Shown: positions 35,701 through 48,119, counted from the first letter of the stretch. The stretch is 64,000 bases of DNA from Sphagnum compactum (GCA_965153455.1 OZ234501.1:15488855-15552854); one strand, 5' to 3'. A program made the numbers and translations. Notes: a model not told the origin generated them from the sequence alone.

Positions 35701-37905
35701 TTTGCACCTGCAGGATGGTGCTCAAATTCTATGACTGTTGCAAGCCTGGCCTGGAAAATTTGTAACTTTTTTCCACCCTGATCTGCAACAGGTACTCTGC
35801 ATCTTTTAGACCTTTCCCTTTCTTTCCAGCAAGATCCTCTTCTGCACGTCATCAGGTAAGACCCTAATACTCAAGACCACAGTTGATTCAGACCTTTCTA
35901 CAGGATAGAGCAGATATAAAGTTGCATCAAGAGTGATATGAGGAGCAATATCAGTTGTATAAGTGGTAGCATCTCCATGAAATCATGGCGGATCTCTATT
36001 ACCTGGAGATGAAAGGGAGTCATCTTCAATACACTCAGTAATTTAGGGAATGCACCCTTCTCACCATGAATCCATGCTTTTGCTTTGCAAAGGAGGAAAT
36101 TGAGGATATGATTCAGCACAGTACAGATCTCCATGAATCTGTGCCTTCGCATTGCAATGGAGGACATGGAGGATATTATTTTGCTCAGCACAGATCTGTT
36201 AAATTCTGTGTAACATATTACTATTGGTATATATGTTCCTTTCTCCTTTCTTCTCCTCTTTGAAGGGAGATTATTACCATGCCCTTTTAAAGAGTTGTGA
36301 GTTGAATGCAGAAGTCAGGATTTGGAGTTTGCTTGACTTCCCTCTTGACAAGTTTAAAGGCCTTCAGCTAAGCCCAAAGTGGGGCCAAGAGTCCAAAAAG
36401 CTGGTACCTATTTCAGACATTTGATCATTGTTGTTCGAACCTTTTCTTGCCTTCAATTCTGGAAACAGGAGATGTGCTATTGATCATTTATAGCTACTAG
36501 GCAACTGCTGGTTTTGCAATTGGCGTTTAGATCATGTTGGGAAATATCTAGGAGGATTGATAATCTTGTGCGTTCTTCAAAATAAAGAGGATAATTTGAA
36601 AATTGATGCCATAAAGTCCACTCTCTTCAGTGTGTATACCAATGTTGGGCATGGATTTAATTTCATCAGTAGTATGTTATGGGTGCAGCAGGTATTCAAA
36701 CCGTTGAGAACCCAACAAGCTCAGGTATTAAAAATTACTGAGTTCAAGAAATGCGAGTTCTGTTAGGATTGATAAAGTTGAGAATGGAATTTCCACACAT
36801 TTTGTTTCTTAATTCACTGTAAATGTCATTTAGTTTGTGGCCTTACAAACTCTTTAGTCAAATCTAGTGAAAAATGATGCTCCCCAACAACAAAATTGTG
36901 TCAACAAGTGCAGCTTGCAAAGTCATGTATGTTAAGGTTTTTTTTCCCTCAATTTTGTGATTGTAGTGACACTGGTGATCATCCACAATAGGAAGAATTA
37001 GCCAAATTTGGGTGCAGGTCAGAGAGAAAAGTAGAAAATTTTGAGAATCTTGCTATATTTTGATGACCCTCTGGACCAACATTTTTTTTTGTGGTGAGTT
37101 TTCATCACTTGGCAACAAAAGAAAATGCCTGCAATTCATTCAAAGGATTTTTTTGAAATTGCCAGAGAAGTTGCAGCATGTTGCCAAAACATAGCAGGGT
37201 TCCAAAACATTTCTACTTTTTTCTCTGACCTATAGCCAAATTTGGCTAAGTTCTCTTGTGGATGATGGCTCATCCACCTACTGTGGCTGGAACCTATTGT
37301 CCAAATATGGTGATTTCACAAAATAAAATTCCTTGAAATCTGGGGACTTTGGAGCTTTTCTTCACACAAATCCTTTGTATCACACTAGATTGTTGTGTTG
37401 CAAAGCCCCACCATGAAAACATTTGCATATCAAAGCTTATGAAGTTCCCAAACCCTAGAATTTAATTACAATAAATCCCTAAATTGCAACGAATTCAAGA
37501 CATTGACCAAACAAATAAATCAAATAATGTGCTTATCAATCAAATAAATTGCTTACCAACTAGCAAATAGGTATCATCCATCCTTAATATCTATATTTAG
37601 ATCCAACTACATTCATCTCCGATGGAGCTTGTAACTAACTTGCCTTCCATGTACTTAAAACCTAAAACTCACCAATCAAGTGTAGATTTTTTTACCTCAT
37701 AAGAAAGCAGCTTTATAAAATAATTTGGCTCTATAATCAACAAAAGGTTGTTAAAAGTTTGAAATTCCTTCAGAAAAATATTAATATTCTTGGACCTTGC
37801 AATTTGCCCCAAGTAAATGAGCATTCATTCTTAGCCCAAAATATTTTTGTTATAACATCACAATTTTTGAAGTCATTAATACATTTTGGAAAAGAAACAT
37901 TGAAA
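35701..37905. other. Intergenic DNA between the PPR relict and the proteasome gene
   Basis: AT-rich. Short related direct repeats occur around 35990-36200 (ATGAAATC/ATGAATCT with GGATCTCTATTACCTGGAG and CAGATCTCC variants). No gene is recognised. The last part should contain the proteasome gene promoter, but no TATA box could be assigned. Confidence 0.4.
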
Positions 37906-40466
37906 ATGAGGTGGGAGGAAGAAGGGATGATGAAGCAAAATGCATTCATCATGGGCAACAAACTAATGGGATCAAGTCCCCGTGTCTTCTCACTTATTAT
38001 GCCTTCCATTCCCATCACACATACCCAGTAAGCAATTTCTATTCCTTATGCAAGATTCATAATAGAGAAATAATATGAGTTTTTTTACCTCAAGACAACA
38101 ATTCGATATACACGGTTAAGTTCTCCTAAGTTAAAATGTGTTTCAATTTTATTAAATAAATAAAAACTGTATAAACAACAAAAGTTTGTTTATTTGATCA
38201 ACCCGAGGAATTATTATAACATTCATTCTAAATTCACATCAGAAAAAAACTCCAAAACTATGTCTTTGAAGTGTTGTTTGATCATGTATATATATGTCTT
38301 TGATTGAGTATATATTATAAGCAAAGTTTTGGTTTAACATTTTTTATACATACTTTGGAAACTCAAAATTCTTTGAACATAAATGTTGTGTGGGGGTGAG
38401 CAATCTTTTTCTTTTGACAAAATTTGCGGGCTTTTCCACCAAAAAATTGGGAAAATTTTGGAACTTTTTTTTCTTAGTGAAAATTCAACTAAAATTTCTA
38501 AAATTTTGCTAAATTTTCAATATCATAAAATTGAAAAGAAAAGAACCCCTGGTGGTGAGGTAGGACTCCTTATGTGACAGGCACTTCAGTGTTGGGAATC
38601 AAGTACAAGGATGGGGTCCTTATTGCAGCTGACACAGCAGGTTGGTTTGTTGACAAAAAAAATTTAGGGTTTTGGTAACCACATCCAAAATTGGACCAAA
38701 AAACACAACATTTTTGTTCACTCTAGAAACAACTTCAAGAAATTTACAAACAAACAAACATGTATATATATATATATATAGTGTTATGGATCATGCAAAA
38801 ACTTGGGAATTGGGTGGCAATGTATAAATTGATATAGGATCTTATGGGTCGACCACAAGATACAAGAGTGTGGAACGCTTACGCCCCATAGGCCAAAATA
38901 CATTAGTGGGTGCAACTGGAGAAATGAGTGACTTTCAAACAATTTTGCAAATCCTTGATAGGCTCATGTATATATTCTAAAACATTTTTCAATCACATAA
39001 ACCAAAGTATGTGGGGTTTTTTTCCCCCTTTCTTTTCCAGCTCAATACTGGAATATTCTTATGCTACCCAATTCAAATGAATGGAAACCAATGAAAAGAT
39101 AGGTAAAGGTTCAAGGCATAACGATTTCAATAAAAAACCAATTTGAAATTTCCAAACATATGTAGTCTCAAAACCAATAAACATCCATTTTGGAATTGTG
39201 TGATAAATTGATCATACCTTTGCATTTGTGAAGTTAAAAATTCAAAACAAGAAATTTTCATAATTAAATCATTACCCAATAATAAATGCGTTCCAAAACA
39301 TGTACCCTTTGTAAATAATATTCTAAATTCCAATGATGGATGTTTATATGTATGTTATTTGTCAATCGTCTCACTTATTATTTTTCTTTCCTTTTCTTTT
39401 ATATAGGGAATGAAAGTGATCCACCTCTTCTTTGTGCAGAATAACTAATGCAATGTTCGACGATGGTAACACTTTGGGTCCCCCGGATATCCATAGCTAC
39501 CTCAATCGTGTCATGTATAACCAGCGCAACAAGCTTGACCCATTTTGGAACACCCTTGTGCTTGGCGGTGTGAAAAATGGTGTAAAGTATTTAGGCAATG
39601 TATGTGTTGAAAATAGCACCAAAATGACAGCAATTTCCAATTGTTTTACAAAACATTGAACTCCATTGCTTTTGCTTTGTGAATGTTTGCCTAATCCTCA
39701 ATTAACAATATAAAATATAGTAATTGTTGCAAAATGAATTTCAAAGAAATTTTCGATTTTTAGATTTGCAACATAGCCCATGTAAAACAATAAAAACATG
39801 TACTTATTTATGTTGTTTAAGAATTTATTTTATTTTTTTCTATTTGATAGGATTGATGTTGGCAATTTGATGGAAATTAAAGTTTGCAATAAAAATGGCA
39901 ACATTTTTCCAAGGATAATGAAACCCTCAAGTTGCTAAAGCATATTGTAGTGCAATTTGGCAGGTTACAATGTTAGGTTTGCATTATGTGGATGATCATG
40001 TGGCGACAGGATGTGGGATTCATTTAGCACAACCCATTTTCCGAAATGAATGGAAAGAAGACATGACTTTAGAGCAAGGAACAAAGCTTCTTGAAAAGTG
40101 CATGCTTGTGTTGTTTTACCGAGATCGTAGTGCCATTAACAAAATGCAGGTATGGAGCCTTTAAGGTAAAAAAAACCCTTTCAATTATAGTCCTTCTATA
40201 AGTCATTCACCTAAGGATGTTAAAATCACATTTTTGTAAAATTAACAAGCTCCACATATTTCAAGTAATTAGTTATTTCTTGTTTATTTATTTATTATTT
40301 ATTATTTTTTGGCATATCTTAAGATTTGGTTTTAAATATTTTGGTGTTTTAGATAGCAAACATCACTGAGGATGGTGTGAAAATCTCGGAACCTTATGCG
40401 CTTCAAACCAAGTGGGATTATGAAGCTTTTAGCAACCCAACTGTTGGGAATGAAGGCTCTTGGTGA
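37906..40466 (+). CDS. PBG1: 20S proteasome subunit beta type-7 (plant PBG, PSMB4-type)
   Basis: Six exons: 37906-38027, 38564-38640, 38838-38967, 39440-39599, 39964-40149 and 40353-40466. Every intron is GT-AG and the reading frame closes exactly, giving 262 residues with no stop or shift; plant PBG1 is about 246. Hallmarks in order: TPYVTGTSVLGIKYKDGVLI, ADTAGSYGSTTRYKSVER, GATGEMSDFQ, DDGNTLGP, NTLVLGGVKNG, DDHVATGCGIHLAQPI, LLYRDRSAIN-like FYRDRSAINKMQ and the short C-terminal tail ending GSW. Beta-7 is a non-catalytic ring subunit of the 20S core, in nucleus and cytosol. The N-terminal 41 residues before TPYV come from exon 1, whose start (ATG 37906) is the least certain part; ATG codons at about 37927 and 37930 are alternatives. 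The exons sit in very AT-rich introns. Confidence 0.9.
38761..38780. repeat. (TA)n microsatellite in a proteasome-gene intron
   Basis: About ten TA dinucleotides lie inside the second intron of the beta-7 gene. Confidence 0.85.
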
Positions 40467-41296
40467 TCAAAATCCATTGTATGATTTTGCATGACTTTCG
40501 ATTATGTAATATTTATTTAAAGCTAGTTCTCTTTTCATCGAGCTCAAGTATTTATTGACAATGAAAATACTTCAATACATTTAAAAATCTTGATGGGTTG
40601 TGATTGAATTCAAAAGAAAATTTACCATGGAATTTGATTTAATTTTAATGTATGTTTGTAACAAAAATTCAAGCCTTATACATTAAAGAAAAAACCAAAT
40701 AATATGGTATTTGATCAAGCATTCAAATCCTATCTCAAGGGTGTGAAAAACATTGATCTCCTTAGTTTACTTGTTTGTAATATAAATTGAAGATTGGATT
40801 AGGGTTCCCAAATTGGCTCTCCGTTTCTTTTCAAAATGGGCAGCTTAAGTGGTTTTGACATGTAGGGGCTGGCTATGCAAACTTGTTCATCGAGGTGCTA
40901 GTCATGGTGCTAAGGTACATTAGTTTTAGTGAAGGAACACATGCACTTGTTGTGCAGGCTGGTGGTTGAAGCAAAACATATGGATTAGAGAGGAGTAATT
41001 TGGTGGTTAAAGGAATGTGCAATTGGAAGGTGTTGTGTTTGAAGGTGCAAGAAAAAGTGAAAATGGATTTTTGCATGAGCTACATATGTATAATTGAGAG
41101 ATGAACTTGAATTTTTTTAATGTGATTGGGGGGTTGTGTTTTAGATTACAATAATGACCTTGGTGAGATTTTTCTTTTTTGTTATTTTTTCTATTACCTA
41201 GTATATTTTATTGTTCTACACACCATCAAATTGATAATTTACTCAACTGATTTGCCAAATTGATAATTTACTCAAAATAATTTGCCAAATCCACAT

Positions 41297-41334
41297 CCAC
41301 TTCACCAATTGGCCAAGTCCACTTGGTGAAGTGG
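41297..41334. repeat. Perfect 12-bp inverted repeat (hairpin)
   Basis: CCACTTCACCAA at 41297-41308 is the exact reverse complement of TTGGTGAAGTGG at 41323-41334, with a 14-base loop. The GCCAAGTCCAC units around it are short tandem-like repeats. Confidence 0.7.
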
Positions 41335-42469
41335 CCAAGTCCACATCATCAAGTTCACGTTGCCAAGTCACCAACTCCGCATCGCCAACTTGCCAAGGGC
41401 CACTTTATCATCTGAATTGCCCCAATGTGCTTCAAATGGGTTCTCTTCCAACAAGCAAATTTTGGGGGGTAGGGTAAACCAACAGCAACCAACACATCAT
41501 GAGGGATGGATGATGAATGGACAGAAAAATCCTTTTTTCCCCATTAGGTTTCAGTTTCCAAGCCAACCATGGTGGTTAGCTTAGTTGCTCGGGTTTTTAC
41601 TACTTGTTTAGTTAGTACCTACTAACAACCCACTAGCCCCTTCTTATCTATGTATTAATCATCTACATGAATCTACTATCCAGTAGATACCCACCTATTT
41701 GCCTACCCTATTTATGTACCTACCAAAATGACCTATTTTTTACAGGATATGTTTTACAAAGGTGAAACCTAAAATTAAGTGAGATGAGATTCATCCACAA
41801 CCCTAGTCTCATGGATGTCTTGGAATTAACCTCCAGTTAACTCCCATGGGTCCTCCAGTGTGCTTTGCTTGTCCAAGTCTGGCTTGGCTGCTTTGTATTC
41901 TGCCTTCCTTTTAACCCCAGTGGGGATTTCTAGGTAGGTCTCTCACCAAGTGAAGCACACCTACCCATGTTGGCCGGGTATTTTATTTTTCTGATAACCA
42001 CCAGTTTTCCAATTTTGTTTCATATTTCAAATTTAGAGAACCGTCAGCTTGGAGTTTTTTTTTAATAGAATGCCAAATCAAAGAACCTCCGGTTCAGGTT
42101 ATTAGAAACAACATCAAAGATAATTTTCTTGCAATTCTCATGAAAGAGTCAGTAACAGAACTGGTTACTATATCGGAGCCGGTTCTCTGATTACTATTTT
42201 TGAACCCTATGGTTATCAGCACTAAGAACTGCCCTGATAACCGTTTGAGAAAAGGTGGGGAGGGGGGGGGTCTGTTCCTGTTTTGATAACCGGCCCAACA
42301 CTGAAATCTACCTGGCTCTGTTTGGGAGGGTTTAGGGTTTAGGGTTTATTCAGTGCAGACTATGAACCCTCCTACTATCTATGAGCTACCTACACATGTA
42401 GGGACACTGCATCCTACTCACCTACCTAGTAAGGCATGAATTGCAGTGGGGGACAGACAGAAACACACA

Positions 42470-42584
42470 GAGAGAGAGAGAGAGAGAGAGTCAGCGAGAA
42501 GAGGAGGAAGAATGGGGGAGAGACAAAACCCACTTCACATGCTTTGCTTCAGATCTTTTCTTATTTCCAAAATATTTCCCGTCT

Positions 42585-42627
<43 letters not shown>
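42470..42627. repeat. Paired GA and CT/TA microsatellites
   Basis: A GA run at 42470-42490 and a complementary CT run at 42592-42615, followed by TA to 42627, are about 100 bp apart and could fold back on each other. A short ORF running across them is low-complexity and is not called. Confidence 0.8.
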
Positions 42628-43832
42628 CCTAGTCTCTGACACATACATCAGAAGTGGGTGGCACCAGAAGTGGGTGGAGTTTATCTTCAAGACTATATCC
42701 GTGGAAGCAAATGGACCTTCCTTGCAGCTTTTTTTCAAGTTCTTGACAGAGGCAAATGGTGGCACATGACAAAAATTTGCCATCTCAGCTAGCTCCATGT
42801 TAACCATGTTTCCCACACACAAAATCTCCCAGCCATACTGGGCTTGGATCACTTGACTAATTTACACTTCATTTAATCTTACAGTTTTTCTAAGCTCAGA
42901 TTAGTTAATTAAGTAGCTGAGAGTTTCAGGCAAACCTTGAGATTCCAGAATTCAAGTCTAAAAGTAGGTCCACCCACATCCTCTATTTACACCTCTAGTA
43001 CCAATGTTTATCACATCCAAAATAATTAGAGTTTTCCTTAAAGCCACACCTTGTCTAGTCTTTATTTTGTAGCTTATCGATTTGGTCACCTTGTCTTTGC
43101 TATTATCTATGAAGTCTTGAAAAAAATGAGCAAAACCCAACATGAAATTGCTGATATGAGCATTTAGGTCAACCCATAACACAGGCACATTCAACATTGA
43201 TTTCGGTTTATTCATAACCATGGGTACATTGATCTGACAAAGATGAGTCTGGATGAGCCAAAAATTTGAAGACGGATTCCTTGAATTTGTATGCAAATCT
43301 ATAACTAGTTCTTGCTAAAGATATATGCAAAGAGATTGAATTCCACTTCACAGCAGCATCATTTCCTTGAAAACTTTGCATTGTCTGGTTCAAACAAGAG
43401 CTGCTTGTGTCGTCTCTCCAAAGGACAATGAGTCTGGTCCAAACAAGAGCCTGCTCTTCTTGAACACACTGAAAATTTTATTGTACTGTTGGTAAAACAG
43501 AAAGGCCCAACTCCCCGACAGAAAAGAAGCCTTTTGTAGATAACACACATTTCCAAAGCCACTTCCAGAGCAGATAATCTAGAACATGTCATCAATCAAT
43601 CACCATCATCTGGAGTACCACAGTAGCTTATATCAAATCTAATACACACACCAACATATGAGCAATGGATGCTTTATCTCATAAGGTTACAGAACACATA
43701 ACTTAGCGAATTTAATTAAAGAGTCTTTGCTGCTACAAAAGCTATACGTCTCCAAAAGCACCCAATTGTATGTCGGTAGTACACAAAAAAGATTATAATG
43801 CCTCAAAAGCTATATGCTAATGTATATATATA

Positions 43833-43838
43833 TTTATT
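43833..43838 (-). terminator. Poly(A) signal AATAAA for the Dof gene
   Basis: AATAAA on the minus strand, about 50 nt downstream of the Dof stop codon at 43886. Confidence 0.4.
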
Positions 43839-43885
43839 TATGTAGCAGCACAACATATGCTTCCTTATGATGCAACCACAACCCT

Positions 43886-46502
43886 TCAAGTAGTAGTTGT
43901 CTCCTGAAACTGCAGGGAGTTGACAAACATCTGTGTTGGATTGTAGAAGTGTTTGCTACTGCCAGCGCCAGCACCAGCTTGAATTTCCATCCTTGGTTGA
44001 AAAGCTTTGAACAAGTTGCCTGTGTTGTTGTTGATAACATCCGGATTGCTCTTGATTCCCACTGTGTTGTTATTCCATGTATTGCAATTGTTGTTGTTGT
44101 AGTCAACAACTCGCATCAACTTCGAAGATCCCCACATGTCCTCGACTTTTCCACCCTCAGGAGAAGCTCGCTTACCTCCACCAATGCCTCCTCCTCCAAT
44201 TGGTCCAGATGATGTCTTCAATCTCCAACCCTGCGCACTCCAGGGGACAACTCCAGCAGAAGTTCCAGAAACTGATGTAGTAGTAGCTCCACAAGCTTTG
44301 AATGCAGCAGCAGCTGCATTATCATCAGAGACATGATGATCCAAAGCTCCTTTCATGTCCGAAAGCACAACTCCCAAAGAAGCTCCATGTGTCCCAAGAA
44401 TTCCAGGAGCTGCTGCTGCTGCTGCTGCCAGTGCCCAATGAGCATGACCACCTGCTGCCTGCAGTGTTGTTGCTGTTGTTCCGGGAGGAGCTGGACACCA
44501 AGGTGCAAACTTCTGAGCTGAAGGAGCATAGTAGCCCAAGCTCCCAGTGCCTGCTGTAGTAGCCATAGTAGTAGCACTGCCAAACATGGTGGTAGATGAT
44601 GGCACAGGACCTGCTGCACCTCCATTGTTCCACCCATTGTTGTTATGTCCATAGGGAGGCGGCCAAGTACCACTGAAGAAGCTGAAAGGCGTGCCATTGC
44701 TCGTCCATCCTGCACCCAAGTCTGCCATCGATGTTGGCATCATGGATTGCTGCTGCTGATGATGATACACTGCTGAAGAATGCAGATGCTGAAACACATG
44801 CCCATCCTTCACAACCATATGCATCGGTGGTGGTCCTGTGAAAGAAGTGCTCATATGCATCGGCAGCAGAGGTCCTGTGAAAGAAGTGCTGGTATGCTGC
44901 ATTGGTAGAGGTTCTGTGAGAATGCTGTTGCTGTTGCCCCTGACATCAACATCTTTGCTTGGATATCCTCCTGTCTCATTCTCGTTGCTTAGAATCCAAC
45001 CTGCACCAAATGCTGCTGAGCCATTGGCAGCAGCAGCCAATGATGATGAGGATGGTGGTGGTGGTGCTTTGATTATCTGCTTCTGCCCCAGTCTGGTGGG
45101 GGAATCCGTGCTCTGCATCATACTTGTTGTAGCTGCTGCAAAGGGATGGAGAGAAGCAACTGCTTCTGCTGAGCCACCACCAACTGATATGCTCAAGGAG
45201 AATGGTGAGCTTTGGTGGTTGTTGTTGATGGTGATGCAACTGTCGGTACTGCCTCCTGGACTCAGAAGCAATTGAGAGCTGGAGTTTTCCAGCTGCTGCA
45301 TCAGACCCCCAAGGTGGTGGTGGTGCTGCTTTGGCTGTGAGATCTTGAGTGGAGAAGCTGATCTACAGCAGTGGCTACTGCTAGTCTGCTCTTGTGTGCC
45401 ATCACTAAGTTCAATCTGCTGCAGTAGCACTGAAGAAGAATCTTGGCACACACGATGATGAGCATGAGCAGCATGAGCATGAGCATGAGCTGCTGCTGAA
45501 GGTTCCATGACAGTTTCTCCCTCACTTGAGGACTGAAGAAGACTGGGTGGTCCATGAATCCCTCCTCCATTCTGTTTGTTCTTCCTTCGTCCTGCACCCA
45601 CAGGTACATTCCGCAATGTCCCTCCAGCAGTCCAGTAGCGCTGACAGTTCTTGCAGAAGTGCCGAGGCTGGTTGATGTTGTAGTTGTTGTAGTAACAGAA
45701 TTTGGTGTCCAAGCTATCACAGCGAGGACATGCCATGATTTTCTCAGCTGGCTTGCTGCTGCAGAGAACCAACTTGTCATCATCCTCCTCCTCCTCAGCC
45801 TCCTCCTCCTCCTCCTCCTCCTGCACTGCAATGTTGGTGGTGATGGTCTTCTGTGTGACCACACCTTGGTCTTCAAGGATCAGTCCGGTCGAATCCGACA
45901 CACAGACATCCCCTTGATGGTTGAGGATCAGTCCGGCCGAATCCGTGCAAGGTTCAGCTCCAGACTGTAATCCATGAAGAAGACCACTACCACACATGGT
46001 GGTGGTGGTGCTCTTGTTGTTGTTGAGCACAGCTAGGATTGTGGAATCATCATCCACCACCCCACTGTTGCTCCCTGATGAGCTTCGCAGCTCATCAAGA
46101 TTTTGCTCGTCTTCTTCTTCGCCACCCATGGCAATGCCATTTTTCTGCCCACCCACAAGGAAAACCAAAAAAGCATCAGCAACAACAAGAAAACTTGGTC
46201 ACTACAAAGAAAGAAGGGAAGAAGTTGGGAAGAAAGAAGAAGCTGGGAAGAAGTAGCAAGAAACGATCCAAGGATGGAGTTGGAGAAGAGAGAGAGAGAG
46301 AGAGAGAGCAGCAGCAGCAGCAGCAGCAGCAGACCTGGCTGCAGGATGGTGCTGCTGTGGCCCAATGGGCAGCAACACGCATCCCGAAGAGAGCTCCTGC
46401 ATCGGCACCTGCATCAGAAAGAACACAAGCTGCAGCAGTTGTTGCTGCCACAGCTATGGTTTTTCCAAACAGCTTGAAACCTGCTGCTGCTGCTGGGTCC
46501 AT
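43886..46502 (-). CDS. Dof zinc-finger transcription factor, cycling Dof factor (CDF) type
   Basis: Two exons, 46502-46335 and 46144-43886, joined in phase 0 across a 190-bp GT-AG intron, give 808 residues. The Dof C2C2 finger starts near residue 195 ([18 protein letters not shown], then [18 protein letters not shown] and RRKNK). N-terminal FKLFGKTI and C-terminal VGIKSNP...NLFKAFQPR and SLQFQE match CDF signature motifs. Known CDFs repress CONSTANS/FT-type genes and are bound by FKF1/GIGANTEA for degradation; this role here is inference. The protein is much longer than angiosperm CDFs (about 300-500 residues) because of Q-, H-, N-, S-, G- and A-rich spacers. It has an acidic run just before the finger and internal duplications (DSAGLIL/DSTGLIL and STSFTGP repeats). 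An in-frame ATG at 46619 would add 39 residues. Confidence 0.92.
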
Positions 46503-47780
46503 CTTGCTGATGGCCCGGGCGCTGCTGCTGGCATCACCAGCAGCAGCAGCAGCAGCAGCTTTTGCTACAACTTGTTGTTCCTCCATCTTCGTCGTCATCC
46601 ATTGAAGCGCCTTGGACATCCGGCCCACTGCCGCAGCATCCACTGTCTCTCTCACAGAACCCAACTACTGAGAACCCAACTCTCGCTCTCTCGACTCGAG
46701 ACTCCACAAGTACCACCAGCTGCACTTTCCAACCTCCGCGCTCCAAATCTCCACACTTCCACTGCAGCAAAACTGTCGCAATCACAGAGAGAAACAAGAC
46801 ACCCAAAGCTCCAGCGCACGCACTCACGCGCACTCCAAAATCCTTGTATGCTTACACCTCCACAAGGGGCTTGACGACTTGACTTTCTTCTTCACCTCCA
46901 CTTCAAAAGGCAAGCAAGCAAACAAGCTCCAACCCTCCAAACCTCCAAAAGATCCAATGTGCAAAAGCTCGTGACCTGATCTGCACAACCTCAGAAAAAG
47001 CAAGCTAGAACAAAAGCTTGACAACCTTATGTACCCCCACCACCACCACAATCACAACACTTCTCCCTTGTTGTTGTTGTTGTTGTTGTTCTTCTTCTTC
47101 TTCTTCTTCGTCTTCTCCAAAACCAAACACAAAAGAAAATCTCAGTCGCAAACAAAACAACCAAGCTTCCAAAACCTTTCCTAGGCACCAAAGAAAACTT
47201 GGATCCAACACAAAAAAACACAACTTCAAAAAACTTGTTCTTCTTGTTCTTCTTGTTCTTGTTCTCCACCAAGTATTCTTCTTCTTCTTCTTCTTATTCC
47301 AGCTCCTGTTCCAACAAAAACACAACGTCAACTCCAACTTCAACTTCTTCTTCTTCTTCTTCTTCTTCTTCAACACCACCACCAAGTGTTTTCTTCTTCT
47401 TCTTCTAGTTCTTGTCCTTCTCCTCCTCCTAGTGCTTATTGGGGTCCGGCTCTTGTCCTCCTCCTTCTCCTCCTCACTCCCCGAAGGAGTTGAGACAAGC
47501 ATGAAAGGCAAGCGTCCCAAGACGACGAGAGGAACGACGCAATGCAGCAGCAGCAGCCATTGGCAGAAGAGACAGCCAGGGCACCCACCCAACCCACCCA
47601 CAAAAGCAAGAAGAAGCCAAAATCAGCGCAAAATCTCACAACTCTTCTTCTTCTACAAACGCTCCCATTCCCCCAAATCTACTCTACCACTTCTACTCCT
47701 CCTCCTCCTCCTTTTGCTTTCTTTCTACGTACCACCTACGTATCTACTCCATTGGCGTCGTATTAAATACAACTACCCGG
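46503..47780 (-). promoter_or_regulatory. Leader and promoter of the Dof gene, rich in (GAA)n on the sense strand
   Basis: Upstream of the Dof start the + strand carries many CTT/CTTCTT runs (47090-47110, 47275-47300, 47342-47372, 47390-47406) and GTT repeats near 47065, i.e. GAA and AAC repeats on the gene's own strand. A TATTTAATAC string at about 47770-47760 on the minus strand is a TATA-like candidate. The long open frames across this stretch on both strands are products of the triplet repeats and are not called as genes. Confidence 0.5.
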
Positions 47781-47808
47781 AGGTTATCAAGTCCCGGTTC
47801 TCTACGCT

Positions 47809-48051
47809 CCCCCCCCCCCCCTAGTGCCCACAATTGGGAATTCTAGAAACCCCAGAGATTCCCACACCCCACCAAAATGTACTACCTAGTAGGTAGGTAG
47901 GTAGTATCGCCAGGTATGTCAGTGGGGGCGGGTGCGTGGGTAGGCCTTCTTCTTCTTTGTATTTTAGTCCTAAGTAATTGGTATTTGTTTTTGGGGGGGG
48001 GGGGGGGGGGGGGGTGTTTTGTTTTTTAGCACTTTTGACTCTCCCCCCCCC
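47809..48051. repeat. Homopolymer C and G runs with GTAG repeats
   Basis: C run of 13 at 47809-47821, TAGG repeats at 47886-47905, an uninterrupted G run of about 22 at 47993-48014 and another C run near 48043. Such homopolymers are error-prone in sequencing, so exact lengths are doubtful. Confidence 0.8.
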
Positions 48052-48119
48052 CATCCCTCTCATCCTCCATTTCCCCTCTCTTCTCCCTCCCTCCCCCACC
48101 CCCCTCCTCCCCCCAATAA

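Larger units (their letters stand above)
40467..43830. other. Intergenic DNA between two convergent genes
   Basis: Between the proteasome gene (+) and the Dof gene (-). It holds short GCCAAGTCCAC-like repeats around 41240-41400, including a 12-bp perfect hairpin (41297-41334). A TTTAGGG pair lies at 42331-42348 and GA, CT and TA microsatellites at 42470-42627. Segments around 41990-42300 repeatedly contain GATAACC and CCGGTT motifs like those near 30.2-30.3 kb. No gene is recognised. Confidence 0.45.

Noticed and set aside
42436-42769. Short frames with RERERER and SLSLSL runs
   Set aside because: Translations of GA and CT microsatellites.
43834-44109. 91-codon minus-strand frame
   Set aside because: Shadow of the Dof C-terminal exon in another frame.
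46039-46605. 188-codon open frame opposite the Dof start
   Set aside because: Antisense shadow of the Dof exon 1, intron and exon 2 start; low-complexity.
47018-47824. 268-codon open frame on the + strand
   Set aside because: Composed of CTT/GTT triplet runs giving poly-Ser, Leu and Cys; lies in the (GAA)n leader/promoter of the minus-strand Dof gene and has no motif.
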